Source: Paracyclopina nana
Taxonomy: Eukaryota; Arthropoda; Copepoda; Cyclopoida; Cyclopettidae
Assembly (NCBI GenBank): GCA_019096065.1
Contig: JAGUCH010000004.1
Coordinates: forward strand, 3,906,001-3,970,000
Length of the DNA: 64,000 nucleotides
Direction of reading: 5' to 3'
Position numbers and translations under genes: made by a program. Below the pieces are notes generated by a model that saw only the letters and a program-made list of their open reading frames with translations, made no database searches and had not been told where the DNA came from. Below are positions 22,901-34,000 of the stretch, one piece after another; within the stretch, counting starts at the first letter, position 1; each line of letters starts with the position of its first letter.

Positions 22901-24589
22901 GAAACATATGCAGTAGCTGGCAGAATCAAAGACCTTCATGATGAGGATGGACTATTAGAGGTTGATTTCACTCCTTTCCAAATGAACAACAGAACATTGC
23001 TCTCGGGGAAATGTCAACCAGGATGGACTTTGCTGGATAGCACATGTTATATGTACCATGGAGGGCCTATGACATATGCCCAAGCTAAGCAATTTTGCAA
23101 GAAGGACAATGCTACCATACCATATATCAAGAACATATATTGGTACCACACTCTAACACAATACATTGAAAGTCAACAAGAAGACTGGAGGTATTATGAC
23201 ATGGTCTGGGTATCTGACCTTGATGCTCCTGAAGATCACTGCAAAGTATTTGTTGATGGAACAGTTGAAAGAGTTAGCTGTGACTTTTTGCTGCCAACCC
23301 TTTGTGAATATGATGAGCATGTGGCTCTTTCAGTTGACTTTTTGAAGAGTGAATTTGTGTATGCCATTGTTGCTGCCATCATAGGCATATTCTTGATACT
23401 TGTGGTGGGCTGTCTGTGGTGCTCGAAGTCAAGGCAAAGGAAGAAAGAGAGGTTTGAAAGAAGAAATTCCATTAGGCTGAGCAAAAGTTCATTGGCTGGC
23501 TCAAGATCATTGGCTTCACTGGCATCTGGAAACTTTAGTGATGTCAACTACAGAAGGAGAATGGTTGCCATGTCTCCCAATGGGGGAGGAGTTTCAAAAA
23601 CAGGCACAATCAACTCTAGAAATGGCACATATAGATCTGGTACAAGGCAGGGCAATGGCAGCTATGATTCTTTGGCTGACAAGGGTATCAATTCAACTGT
23701 TGAGGAAGATCTGAGATCATCATTTGATTATGATCCTCACTCCACTTTGGGAAGTCATTTGGCTCCTGGGACTTCTTCCAGTTTTGTGGAGACCCATGAA
23801 ATCCACTTTGCCCCTGGGCCACCAGTCAGCTATGCTCCAAATATTCACAATGCTACAATTCATTCTGGGTCTGGCTACAATTTGACTTCATATGACTACA
23901 CAATGCAGCCAGCTGCCACCAATGAGTGGAACAGAGTTTCAATGGGGAGCAGCCAAGGTCCTCCAGGATATCCTCAGCCAAAGATCAGCACTGTACCAGG
24001 CTCATCCATGTCCACCACAACTCCTGCTGACTCAGTATTGGAGCTCAAGAGAGGCCTGAAGGACCACAATTCCTCACCAACTACAACTTCAACTTCTGGA
24101 GACAGTTCTTCAAGAACTTCCTCAGATCACGGGTCTGAAGGAAGGGAAGAGGACAATAGTCATGAGTATCAAACCATGGACAGGCCAACATATGAGTCTT
24201 CATCTACTTTTAGGCCCTCTGTGCAAGGCAGGCAGCTGCCTCAAGTGCCTTATGCAACCACTGACATAATACCATCAGTGCCAGGTTATGCTAAGCCTTT
24301 TGCAAGGCCATTTGAGGCTCCTCCTTCACCTCCCCCTTCTCCTCCGAGAAGTAGGTCAAGACCTCTACTCGAAACAAGCTTTGATGATCCCATCTATGAG
24401 TCGAACAAAAAGCAGCAGGACATAAAAAGGTCCAGAAGTGTTGGGCAAATTCTTGAGACAAACTTTGATGACCCAGAGCCAAAACCAGGAGAGCTTAGTC
24501 AGCAGAATAATGGACACTCAAGAAGCATGGATGGAAATCAAATGGCTAAACTTAGCCTGGCTCCTCAGCTCCTGGAGACTGGACTGTGA
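13966..24589 (+). CDS. bark: Bark beetle / Anakonda tricellular-junction protein
   Basis: In Drosophila this large single-pass protein organises tricellular septate junctions. Exons 13966-14500, 15993-16355 and 16419-24589 (phases 1 and 1) give 3022 aa, near the fly length. Residues 1-23 are a signal peptide. The ectodomain is built three times: a beta-helix entry block (near residues 45, 905 and 1745) is followed by a Cys-rich SRCR domain (about 108-215, 954-1062, 1818-1924) and many right-handed beta-helix repeats rich in N-x-T sites. A CUB-like domain lies at about 368-483 and a C-type lectin domain at about 2498-2602. A transmembrane helix (about 2611-2633) and a 390-aa Ser/Pro-rich tail follow. 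The last residues, ETGL, fit a class I PDZ ligand. RQKR near residue 1786 could be a furin site. The last exon is unusually long. Confidence 0.95.
15620..15716. mobile_element. 97-bp palindromic MITE-like element in bark intron 1
   Basis: Arms TATACAGCCTGAGTCGTCAAAT (15620-15641) and ATTTGACAACTCAGGCTGTATA (15695-15716) are inverted copies with one mismatch. Nested inside them ACTTTACAC (15653-15661) pairs with GTGTAAAGT (15686-15694). The ends read TA-TACAGCC...GGCTGTA-TA, consistent with a TA target-site duplication as in Tc1/mariner-type elements. Too short to encode anything. Confidence 0.65.
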
Positions 24590-25144
24590 TCTCATTACTT
24601 AAAAATGGAAGTGGAGAAACAAATATTGACCTCATTCTTCACTTAAGTAACTTGCTACAATTTGATACCAAAAATTTAGTTTGGGCATGAACTTTCCACT
24701 TGAAATACAGGTTATTTTTTATGACAATTGGCTCAGCGATTACTGCTATTCATTAATGCATCAAGTACACTTCCCTTGAGGTACACTTTTTTGTAGGAAC
24801 GAAAAATAAGCAGTAATTGGATCAAGTCTTACATCAGCTTACCTCAACAAGGAGCCAATCAAATTGGCTTTTAATTCGTCAGAGAGAGTTCTAGAGGAAC
24901 TTCATCAACGATGATGTTTTACGCTTTCATAAACGCAAAAATGACTATTTTAGAAAGCCATAACAATCGGCTGAAAATCGGTAAAGCTCAATAAAATGCA
25001 ACACGACTGCTACTTTTTGGGCCAACTAAGGTGCATTTCATAACTTTAGCATTGATTTTCACAAAATGCACGCACATCACATTTTTACTCTATATATAGA
25101 TATTATAGGATTATGCACCTCTAGGCAAACTTTTATCATACAAA

Positions 25145-25212
25145 TCGTTGGCTCAGAGGAAGACCGTTGCCGCAATAATCAGGCGCCCTGAGTTCGATTC
25201 TTGCATAAATCC
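25145..25212 (+). repeat. tRNA-like relic (possible SINE head)
   Basis: A TGGCTCAGAGG stretch resembles the internal A box and GAGTTCGATTC the B box of RNA polymerase III promoters, spaced about as in a tRNA. The acceptor and anticodon stems do not form, so this is not a functional tRNA. It could be a tRNA pseudogene or the head of a tRNA-derived SINE. Confidence 0.35.
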
Positions 25213-27321
25213 TTCTTTTTCCTTTTATTCTCAAATGAAACAGATGGCGCAAGAATAAGTAAGGTATAATGATCATTTCATGGAAATTATATGGTTGGAA
25301 CTAATGTACTGCTCAGCCGTCTCAACTAATAGCAATGGCCGTTTTAAGGCTAAAATACAAAGGTTTCAGATTTAAAGAAGGAAATGCAGAAATTCTTCCA
25401 GAACGGTAAAAAGTGCTGTCTCATTCAGGTAGACGAAAAACTTGAGTACACGCGCAAAAGCAGTACAAGCGTCACGCAACTGGCACGAGCAGAGCATGCT
25501 CCACACGTATATCTTTAGAAGAAAATTTGTAGAATGATGAGAGTAATACGTTCAAGCAGGCTTATGAGCAACCTAAAAACCGAGATAACAGCTAACTGGC
25601 ACCGCAACCGTATAAAGTACTCATCTACAGAAAACTTCCACCATTTTACTTCAAACAATATTGGTAAACTTCATAGGAAATAGGAATCTCAACAGGTTGC
25701 ACGCCAACAGTGAGCATGAAAGTCTGAGCAATAATTGGATTTAACGGCCAAATTAGGTTGTCATATAAAGCAGAGTGGAGAGGTATATTGAAAGTTGCGC
25801 AACATTGTAGAAAGGAGTGTGTACTTCAATTCGCTTTCAGATTGAGGAGCCGCCAAGATTCGCAAATCAAACTATTTCCCTCCCTTGTTTAACATAGGCG
25901 CACTCAAAACGCAACTTGAAGCATTAAGGCTGAATTTCGCCCTATTTGAAGGTATTTTTTGTGCCTTTGTTCCCTCGGTGCTGATGCATATTACGAGGCC
26001 TATATACGTACAGAAATGTACGTACAAGCTGCACTGCAGTCGAACAGAGCGCTCTGTCGTACATCGCAAGCTCGCGCGCAGAGCCTCGCTCGATTCGCAG
26101 TACAAGCTTTTGTGAACAATTTCTTGGCAACCTTCGGCACTTGAGGATCATAATTCACATTAACAATAATGGAGACAAGACTGCTACAAGTTGATAGTAC
26201 GCACAATCCATATCCTCACCATATTTATTCAAGTGAGTACACGCACTTTTAAAATATTTTTTGAAAAAGTGGGACACATGCAATATTTCCGATTCAGGTA
26301 AAAGTGGCGTTTGGGTCATACCTTTGTAGCCAGTTACTGCCAGTTTAATGGAGGTTGAACAGCTTCAGTATATAGCAAGGTCGTAAATGAATGAGAAGTG
26401 TAGAAGCGTTTGCAAAACTATCACAGTCAAAGCAAGCGAATAGAGACACGTCAGAATGCAGTACAAACTTTATTATCTCTGCATGCTATGGAAAATAGTT
26501 TGCAAAAAAAAATCTTTTTGCGAACTTGTTGAAAATATGTCGATTGACACGCAAACTAGATTTTAGGCAATTAAGAAATACGAAGAAATGGCACTTTCGG
26601 TTTTATCATAAATAAAACTAAATGGAAGAAGTAAAAATATCCAAGCAGTTTTGCTGTATTTGTTAACTGTATCTAAAAATTGAAAAATGCCCCGAAGAGC
26701 CAACGGAAATTCACCTCTTTATTTTCAGAGCTTTTTTTATAGGTATTTAGAGAAGCAATGCATGTAGTTCAACTTTATGATATTCAGTTGAACTAAATGC
26801 ATGCTTCCGCAGAGCAGGAATATCTATTTGTATATGTAAACAATTTATTGAACAAGCTAATAAAATAGCTGAGCAAATTTTTAAAAGTAAAAATTGAGTG
26901 GCAACTTTGCGGGCTCGAGCTTGCGAGAGCCAACTGATACTACGAGATTTTTACTTTACAAAATGAGCTCAGATATTTTGTAAGCATGTGTTATAATTTG
27001 CTAACATATATATACAATTTTATATGATGGAAAGTAATTTTCAAATGTCAATGAAGTTACCAGACCAGGCAATCTTGACTTAGCATCTGATCCATTACTT
27101 TGAAGGCTAGGGTTGAGATGCCCTCAGTAGTGCAAGAGTAGTTGAAAGCGTTAATCAATCAAGTAAAAATTGTGCATTTTGAATTCGGCACTTTTGGAGC
27201 TAAAATATGCATTAGATCAAGTTTTGTGTGGTATCTCTGAAAGGGACTACTCTTCTACTATGCTGAGCTAAGCTTAGTAGAAGAATAAAAATGAATTCTA
27301 ACTAATACTTCTCTAACTATC

Positions 27322-27397
27322 TCGGCCGGTAGCTCAGTCAATAGAGCACTGTACTCCTAATCGTGATGATCAGGGTTCAATCCCCACACAGGGCTTT
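27322..27397 (+). repeat. Degenerate tRNA-Lys-like sequence
   Basis: GGTAGCTCAGTCAATAGAGCA (A box and D arm) and AGGGTTCAATCCCC (B box, T loop) closely follow the tRNA-Lys pattern. The anticodon loop reads CTCCTAA, but the anticodon stem and part of the T stem do not pair. I regard it as a tRNA pseudogene or SINE head. A 10-bp hairpin (TCTTCTACTA at 27251, TAGTAGAAGA at 27275) lies just before it. Confidence 0.45.
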
Positions 27398-27938
27398 ATG
27401 TCTCCTTTTTTCTGCAATGGGATTTTCTTCTTGGACAATATCATGGTCTCTGGTCAAACAGAGGAGCAACACACCTTATAAAATACTTAATAATGTGTGT
27501 CACTTGATAAAGTAAAACGTCAGAGCTTTTATATATGCATAGTTATATGAACTGAGACGAATTGGTAAACTGAATTATACATGCGAAAATTGCTTTCCAT
27601 CATATAAAATTCATTTTTTGCATGTACGTAGTGCAAACGTACTTGGCTAGTCATTTGATCTAGAGGTTGCACGATCTGAGAGATAAGAGATACTTAAATA
27701 AACGAAAAATACTTTTGACGTAAGTACATACTTACAAAACTTATGAATAAAAGAATCACCTGGGAGAACATAAGACGATTTCAATTTGGGAGTACACGAA
27801 ACGTACGTACAAACCTAGTAACGAGGAAAACATATCGTTCGCTTTATTATAATAATTGAATGTCACCCAGGAAAAATGATTGTCTGAGTGCACGCGCTCC
27901 AAAGAGAATTCACGGCTAAGCATCACGCTCGTTAAAGC

Positions 27939-29837
27939 ATGCAACTCACAACGACGCTAATGAATAATCTTTTTTTGCCAATTTGTGTAGGTAAATGGAA
28001 CTTACCTGAGGATTTGCTTGCAGAAGATATGGAAGCCAATCTGCCCATCTTGTCACTCAACCCAGAAGTCCATTCGTACAATGAACCCCTAGAAGAGTCA
28101 CTATTTGTGTCGTCCATCTCAAGTGATCAGCCAAGACATATTGAGCTTCAAATGGAAGCTGACACTGCTGCACAAGATGTTCACAAAATGGTGTATGCAA
28201 AGTCGCAGGTTCCCCAAGCCTTTGTGGACAAGCTCATAGCATTTCACCTCGGTCATCTCAGCCTGACAGTTTCGGATTTGACCGACTACTTCTTGCATTT
28301 GGACAGGACGTTTTCTGAGTTCGCGTACAATGTCCCTGCTTTTCGTCAGCTTTCACCAAACGACCAGTCCACACTTTTGCTTAACAACTCTCCGCTCTAC
28401 TTTCAACTCCATCTTGCGAGGTAAATCAACACAACTTAGCTGACATTGCCCATCAATTTTAAAGAGGCTTTCCTAACCACTTTAGGTACATTAGTGCAGG
28501 CGATGGTCTTGACCAAGTGAAGGCACTCTTAGGCCACTGCATTCCTCAAGACTTGCTGAACTGCGACAAATTCCTGACCATTTCATTGGGCTACTTTGCA
28601 GCCTCCCTGAGGCTGTTCAACTCCTCCATTTGGTTAGACACTTTTGAGGCCCAATCTGCCCTCCTTGGCAAGTTGTCTGGCGACGTGGATGACATAGCAG
28701 CTTGCTTGCTATTCAATGCAAGGTCTGGATTCTATGATGAGCCTAAGAAGATACAATCGTTGTTCCTACAAAGCTTAAGGGGATCAGGCAGCAACTCCAA
28801 GTCTCACCTGGAAGCAAAAGCCAAAAAGACACGACAGATACTCAATCACCTGCATGCCCTGGTGCAGCACTATTCCCAAGGGTCTAATATCAGCATTACC
28901 GGGTTCCAACTCCAAGCCACGACGCTTGTTTCGTTCTCCGTAATGCCTCAGCTGAATGTGGAACTGGTAAGCTCCAAATTAACGCCGAGATTGTTACACA
29001 TGAAATGATGTATTATGATCTTGGTATCTTGTTTGGGCTTGCGAGCCGCGTGTTTATTTTGTTGTCATTCAATTTAGCGGAAAATTACAAACTCTGATTT
29101 TTGTTTAACAGGAAGAAGAATCATTTTGGATGGAAAGGCAGCTCCAGATTTGCCATTCTCGTAGCCATTCCGAAGTCAATGCTGGAACTGAGTTAATCAA
29201 TGAACTTCTTTTATTTTGCCATGGCCAAATCTCCCATCTTGAAACAATGGCAGAGCAAGCCATAGGACGAACTTTCATGAAGCGTTGCTACGCAATGCTC
29301 AATTGCCATCATGAGTACAGACATCTCGCTGAAAACTTAAGTTATTTTAATGATGTGATAGACGAAAACGTCACTCAAGCTGTTGCATTTCTCCTTGCTT
29401 GCATTGATCAGCTTGATCCGAAAGAGCAACTGCTGCTGATTTTGGGTGACCAAGATTGGGAAGTATGTCCACCAGTTGATCCCATCCAAAAAGTAAGCTT
29501 ATTGCACCTACATTCATGAAGAATGAAAAACATATTACGACATTATTGCTTTTAGATCATAAGCCCTGATGCCAGTATTAGATCGGCTTTTGGAATGGAA
29601 GCCAAACAAGTATCAAAATGGTCTGACTGGATTGCCAAACATTTTCCGAATGGAATCAGTTTCAAGCTCATTGATTTGGTGACTTTGGTCATTCTCTGGT
29701 CAACCCATCTCGAATCTTCAAGTGCAACTCACAGCTTTGAGAGCCAATTAATAAGCATCAGAGATAGATATAAGCTCTACCTGGCCTTGTCGACAGACGA
29801 TAATTGTATTCAATCATTATGGAAAATAATTGGTTAG
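27939..29837 (+). CDS. Nuclear-receptor ligand-binding-domain protein, DNA-binding domain not found
   Basis: Exons 27939-28420, 28486-28966, 29112-29492 and 29556-29837 join with consistent phases (2, 0, 0) into up to 541 aa. Residues about 85-150 carry the receptor helix 3-5 signature: FSEFAYNVPAFRQLSPNDQ, then a Leu run and YFQLHLARYI. Helix 7-10-like segments follow. A second, weaker copy appears in exons 3-4 (TQAVAFLLACIDQLDPKEQL..., then ISFKLIDLVTLVILW), so the protein may hold two degenerate ligand-binding folds. No Cys4 zinc-finger exon is visible upstream. A plausible acceptor before 27991 leaves room for a missing 5' exon, and an in-frame Met at 28029 could start a protein without a DNA-binding domain. 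AATAAA follows at 29851. Confidence 0.68.
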
Positions 29838-31076
29838 TCTTTTAACTGATAATAAAAATTATATACCTGTCATTGCTTTTGAGTTTTCTTTCCCTAGCTT
29901 TTTTTTGTACGCAAGGTATAACGAGGTGATTATGAAGGTTGTTATTACTAAGTCGTTAAGATATTAAGGCAATTACTTAGAGATGTTGCTTTCTTTCCAA
30001 GAAAAAGACTCTAAGTAAAGCTCGGCATGAGAGATTTTCCAACAGCAAGATTTTACAACAGCCCTTAGAGATATGCTTCGAAATCATAAACCCTGCTAGG
30101 CATAAACTACGAAATATTCCAAAATTGTTCCGAAGTATTTTTTTGTAGCTAATTTTGTTGTTGGAACCTTCTAGCTAAAACTATGCAAAAAATATAAGAT
30201 TTATGTGGCATGACTTATTTTTTTTTGTTTCCAACAATGATACTTTAGCTTGAACAAGCTGCAAATAATTAATCATAGAGGTATATAGTCATTTCTTTTT
30301 TGGTTGCTTGCAAATAATCTGCTTGGCCTTGAATGTTAGCAATGCTGTGCACGCGTTGCAAAAAATATGAATAATGAATTTGTGGCTCAGTGTACTGCAA
30401 ACCAACAAATGCAACGTGAATTTACTGAGGTCTGATTCACTATAAGGAAATAACTTCCTTTAACATTGCCTGAACAGCATATTATTTTTTGAGATTATCA
30501 ATAGCGATGACCTCCTCTCAGTAAATAATTTCATACTTTTTCTATTTCATAAGCAAATCTGTAAGCTGCACTCTAATTGAGATATTTGCTAATCGTAGCG
30601 ATTTTTATTATGAAGTAATATAAGTTTTATTTTTTAATTTTAATGTTTTTTTAAATTCTTATGGTATTGTAAGCGATATGCCAGGATTTTCATTTTAACA
30701 CCAAATGTACCTTTGGGACACAAGCTTTCAGACAATATTTAATGCTTGGGTGTTGTAAATAGTTTGGGTTAGGTCCTTTGCCTTTGTGTTGGGTTTTACA
30801 TAGCATAAAGATGCACGATAAAACAGCTATAATATCAAATTAGTAAAAAACCCAGATACTTACTTTTAAAATCTGCTTCCGGGCGGTTCTTAAATTATAT
30901 AGGAAAGCGAAAAAAGCACACCGAGATTTATGGATTGTAAAGCTATCGAATAGGTTAAGCCGGTTTCTGTCTTGTTACTGAGTGCTGACGTCGCACGAAG
31001 AAGTTTCCATAACAGCAAGTTTGGACTTGTTTTTTTAAATTGTGTCGCTTTAAGCGGTTTTTCGCGCCAACTTGAT
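29838..31076. other. AT-rich spacer
   Basis: Long T/A-rich stretches with a polyadenylation signal for the receptor-like gene at 29851-29856. No gene, RNA or repeat array is recognised. The frame of the next gene is open back to 30972 but has no ATG before 31077. Confidence 0.45.
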
Positions 31077-34000
31077 ATGTTTCCGGATTGGCGTTGGAAA
31101 ATAGCAGGAATGGAGGCGAAAAGGAAGGCTGAAAGCAAAGATCGCTCGAGCTCTCAAAAGGAGGCCCAAAAAAGGCCAATCGGTGGAGGGCAAGGCCAAG
31201 CGAAGGAAAAGCCGTCGGCAACAAGTCGGAGCAGAAGTGGAAGCGAATCTAATCCCAAAGCTAATGATCAGTCACGGTCAAATCCCAAGGAATCATTATC
31301 TCGGTCCCAATCGCAGCCGAGGAAGGAAACCCTTTTCTTCCCCGCAACAAAGTCGGCTTCGTCGGCCATCAGTCAATCTGATTATAGCAGAAAACCAAAG
31401 GCTGACGATCGTTCCAAATCTCATTCATCTTCGGGAGCCAGACCTGCAAATTCTTCGCCGAGAAGGAGCAACTTGTCACAGCCTCAATCCTACAGCAAGG
31501 CATCTAATATTTCAAAGGCTTCATCAAAACTCAAAGATCATTCAAGTCACTCCAAGTCGCCCTCTTCAAAAGCCCTGGCTTTGTCTCTATCAGAAAATCC
31601 CTTCGAGTCGACTTTCTTCAACCCGTTGTCATCTCCACCAACAAGCACTCCAAAAAGGAAGGAAAAAGCATCGACTTTTTTGGGACCTGCCAGCAAGAAA
31701 CGTGCATTGGAATTTGGCAGTCAAGATTGCTACAAACTTCAGAGGACAGCTGACAAGTTGCCTTCTCTTGAATCATTAATGCAGGTAAGTGGAAAATACA
31801 AAAAACATTTCGACCTTAAGCTAGCTTACATTAATTGCAGGCGTCCCAAGGAATGGACGAGGAGGCCAAAGCAGAGTTTGTCGCTCGTTTGAGCAATTGG
31901 GAGCCTTTGCCCAGCCAAATGATCAAAATGGCCAACTCAAGCTGCACCGAGAAGAAGTATGAGCTCCTGACAATGCTCTTGCCTTTCGACATCATGGGCG
32001 TGGCATCTGATGTCTACTTCTCGAGCACTTTCGTGCAGTATCACTTGCAGGGTGTAGTGTGGGGCCACTTGGACCGGGAGAACCGAAAGCGAACCATCAG
32101 GTCAAACACTCTGGCCAATGTCATCTTCCGTTTCTTCTTCAACACAAACGCACTGGCTCACATCCAATACCACCCTCCAAATCAGTAAGTATAGTCAACC
32201 TTCCTACTCGTCATCTGGGTCTAACATCTCGTTGCGTCATGAATTAATTGGCTACTGGATATTGCTACGCAAGGGAGTAATTTATTATTATTATTATTGG
32301 GGATTAGACACTGAACATTGATCCTGGCTTATGACCGCGCTTGGACAGTTTGTCAAAAAGCATCAGCTTTCTGACGTCGCCAGAAGCTGAAATTCTGCCG
32401 GTTAGGTAAGCCTGCAACGGGGCCAAGGTTCCTTCTAAAACGCTGGCAAGATCTGAGGATGCAATTGTGACTGACACGTCTGGTTGTCTTCCGTCTGGGC
32501 TTTCTCCATCATTGCTCGGCACGATGGACTTGACTTCATTACTGAGACTAATGAAGTAAATGTCTGTCCCATTTTGAGTCTCGGTGATTTCTATCTTATA
32601 CAAGCCACACGCCTCCTCATCCATTGGTCCGCTGAACTCATTTTTTAGAATGATATCAAGGCAAGTTCCCCAACTGCTGACATCAGGCGAAATGGCAGGT
32701 CCCTCCCTGGGAGGAACGATGCCAGGAAAACCTGAATTGCTGCCCCCTGAGCCACTGCCCAGGCCATTGTTGATCATAGAAAGCAAACTGACGTTTCCAG
32801 ACATATCTGCCAAAGGGGACTGATTGGGATCTTCCTCCAGGCCGTGAGCTATGCGGACAAACTCTTGTGGAGTTGGGTATTTCTGCTCGTTCTTCATGCC
32901 CATTCCCTTGAGAATGCTGCCAACGGCTGCGTTGCTGGAGCTTTCTGGTTGCTTCAGCACCTTGGGCTCAGACAGCTCAACCTTCTGCACATCAATGCCC
33001 CATTTCCTCACTTGCAAATTCAGCTCGTCTTGAATTTCGGCTGCTGGCCTTCTTCGCTCTTTTTCCACCTGCCTCACTGTTTTCTTCACGAGTATTTTGA
33101 CCAGCAAAGTTTTGCTCAATGATCTTAGGATATCTTGGTGATCCGCGACCTCGCTCACCATGGTGACAACATCTACAATACCATATTGGATTTCTGCTCC
33201 CATTTCAATTATTCCGCCGTCACAAGTGATGAACTGTTGGGGAGGCACTGAAAAGGCAGCCGCTCTCACATCAATCCTGCAAAGAAGATCAAATTGTTTT
33301 CTCAATTGCGAAGATTACGGAATTGTTGTACTTTTTTGTGCGGTCCATCCACGGAAAAATGACCACTCTTCCTGGGCCTTTGACCCCGATCAACTTTCCT
33401 AATCTGAATACAACCAGTCGATCGAACTCGCCCATTTTCTTCACAAAGCACCAATAGCTTATTGGCAGTGTGACAGCTAGTACGAAGTAAGATGCAAAAG
33501 TGAGGAAGACTGTGGTGAATTTAAGCAGCATTGACGCATTGATTTCCCCCTTGTCGTCTTCTCTGACGTTGATGGCCAAATGCCCAGTTGGCCTTCCGGG
33601 GGTCATGTTGTTGTACTTGAACACTGACGAGAAATTATTCTTGGTCACTCCATATTTATTTTTCGGGTCATCGTCGTAGGTGAAGTATGTGTCATAGCTG
33701 AAGCAGCTCTCCGCGTTCTTGTCTTTGGCCCCGATCTGGAGCACCGAAGATCCATCGTCTTCCTCCAAATTGCTCAGCTTGCTGTACTTCACTTTAGATG
33801 CAAAAGACATGGTTGTTTGGTGATCTTGTTCTTCGCCGCAGCTGTATTTGCATATCGACGTTTATTGGAACTGGGCTGCTGCTGCTCCTGGTCAGGCTGG
33901 GACTTGAGAAAGCAGCCTCGCGCATGAACAGAGTATACCATAAAAAAGCTATGAAATCACCCTGTGTATGATGCTCATTTTTACTTTCGTAAGAATCTAA

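Larger units (their letters stand above)
24590..27938. other. Gene-poor spacer after bark
   Basis: A likely bark polyadenylation signal AATAAA lies at 24990-24995. Two tRNA-like sequences and a hairpin are listed separately. TACGTAC motifs recur (near 26004, 26020 and 27800). Open frames near 25.9-26.2 kb are low-complexity and unsupported. I looked for a zinc-finger DNA-binding exon for the downstream receptor gene and did not find one. Confidence 0.4.

Noticed and set aside
25885..26115. Zinc-finger or receptor 5' exon in the overlapping frames
   Set aside because: No Cys4 spacing or donor site; the stretch is rich in GC palindromes and translates to low-complexity sequence.
27322..27397. 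Functional tRNA gene
   Set aside because: The anticodon stem and two T-stem pairs do not form, so it was downgraded to a relic.
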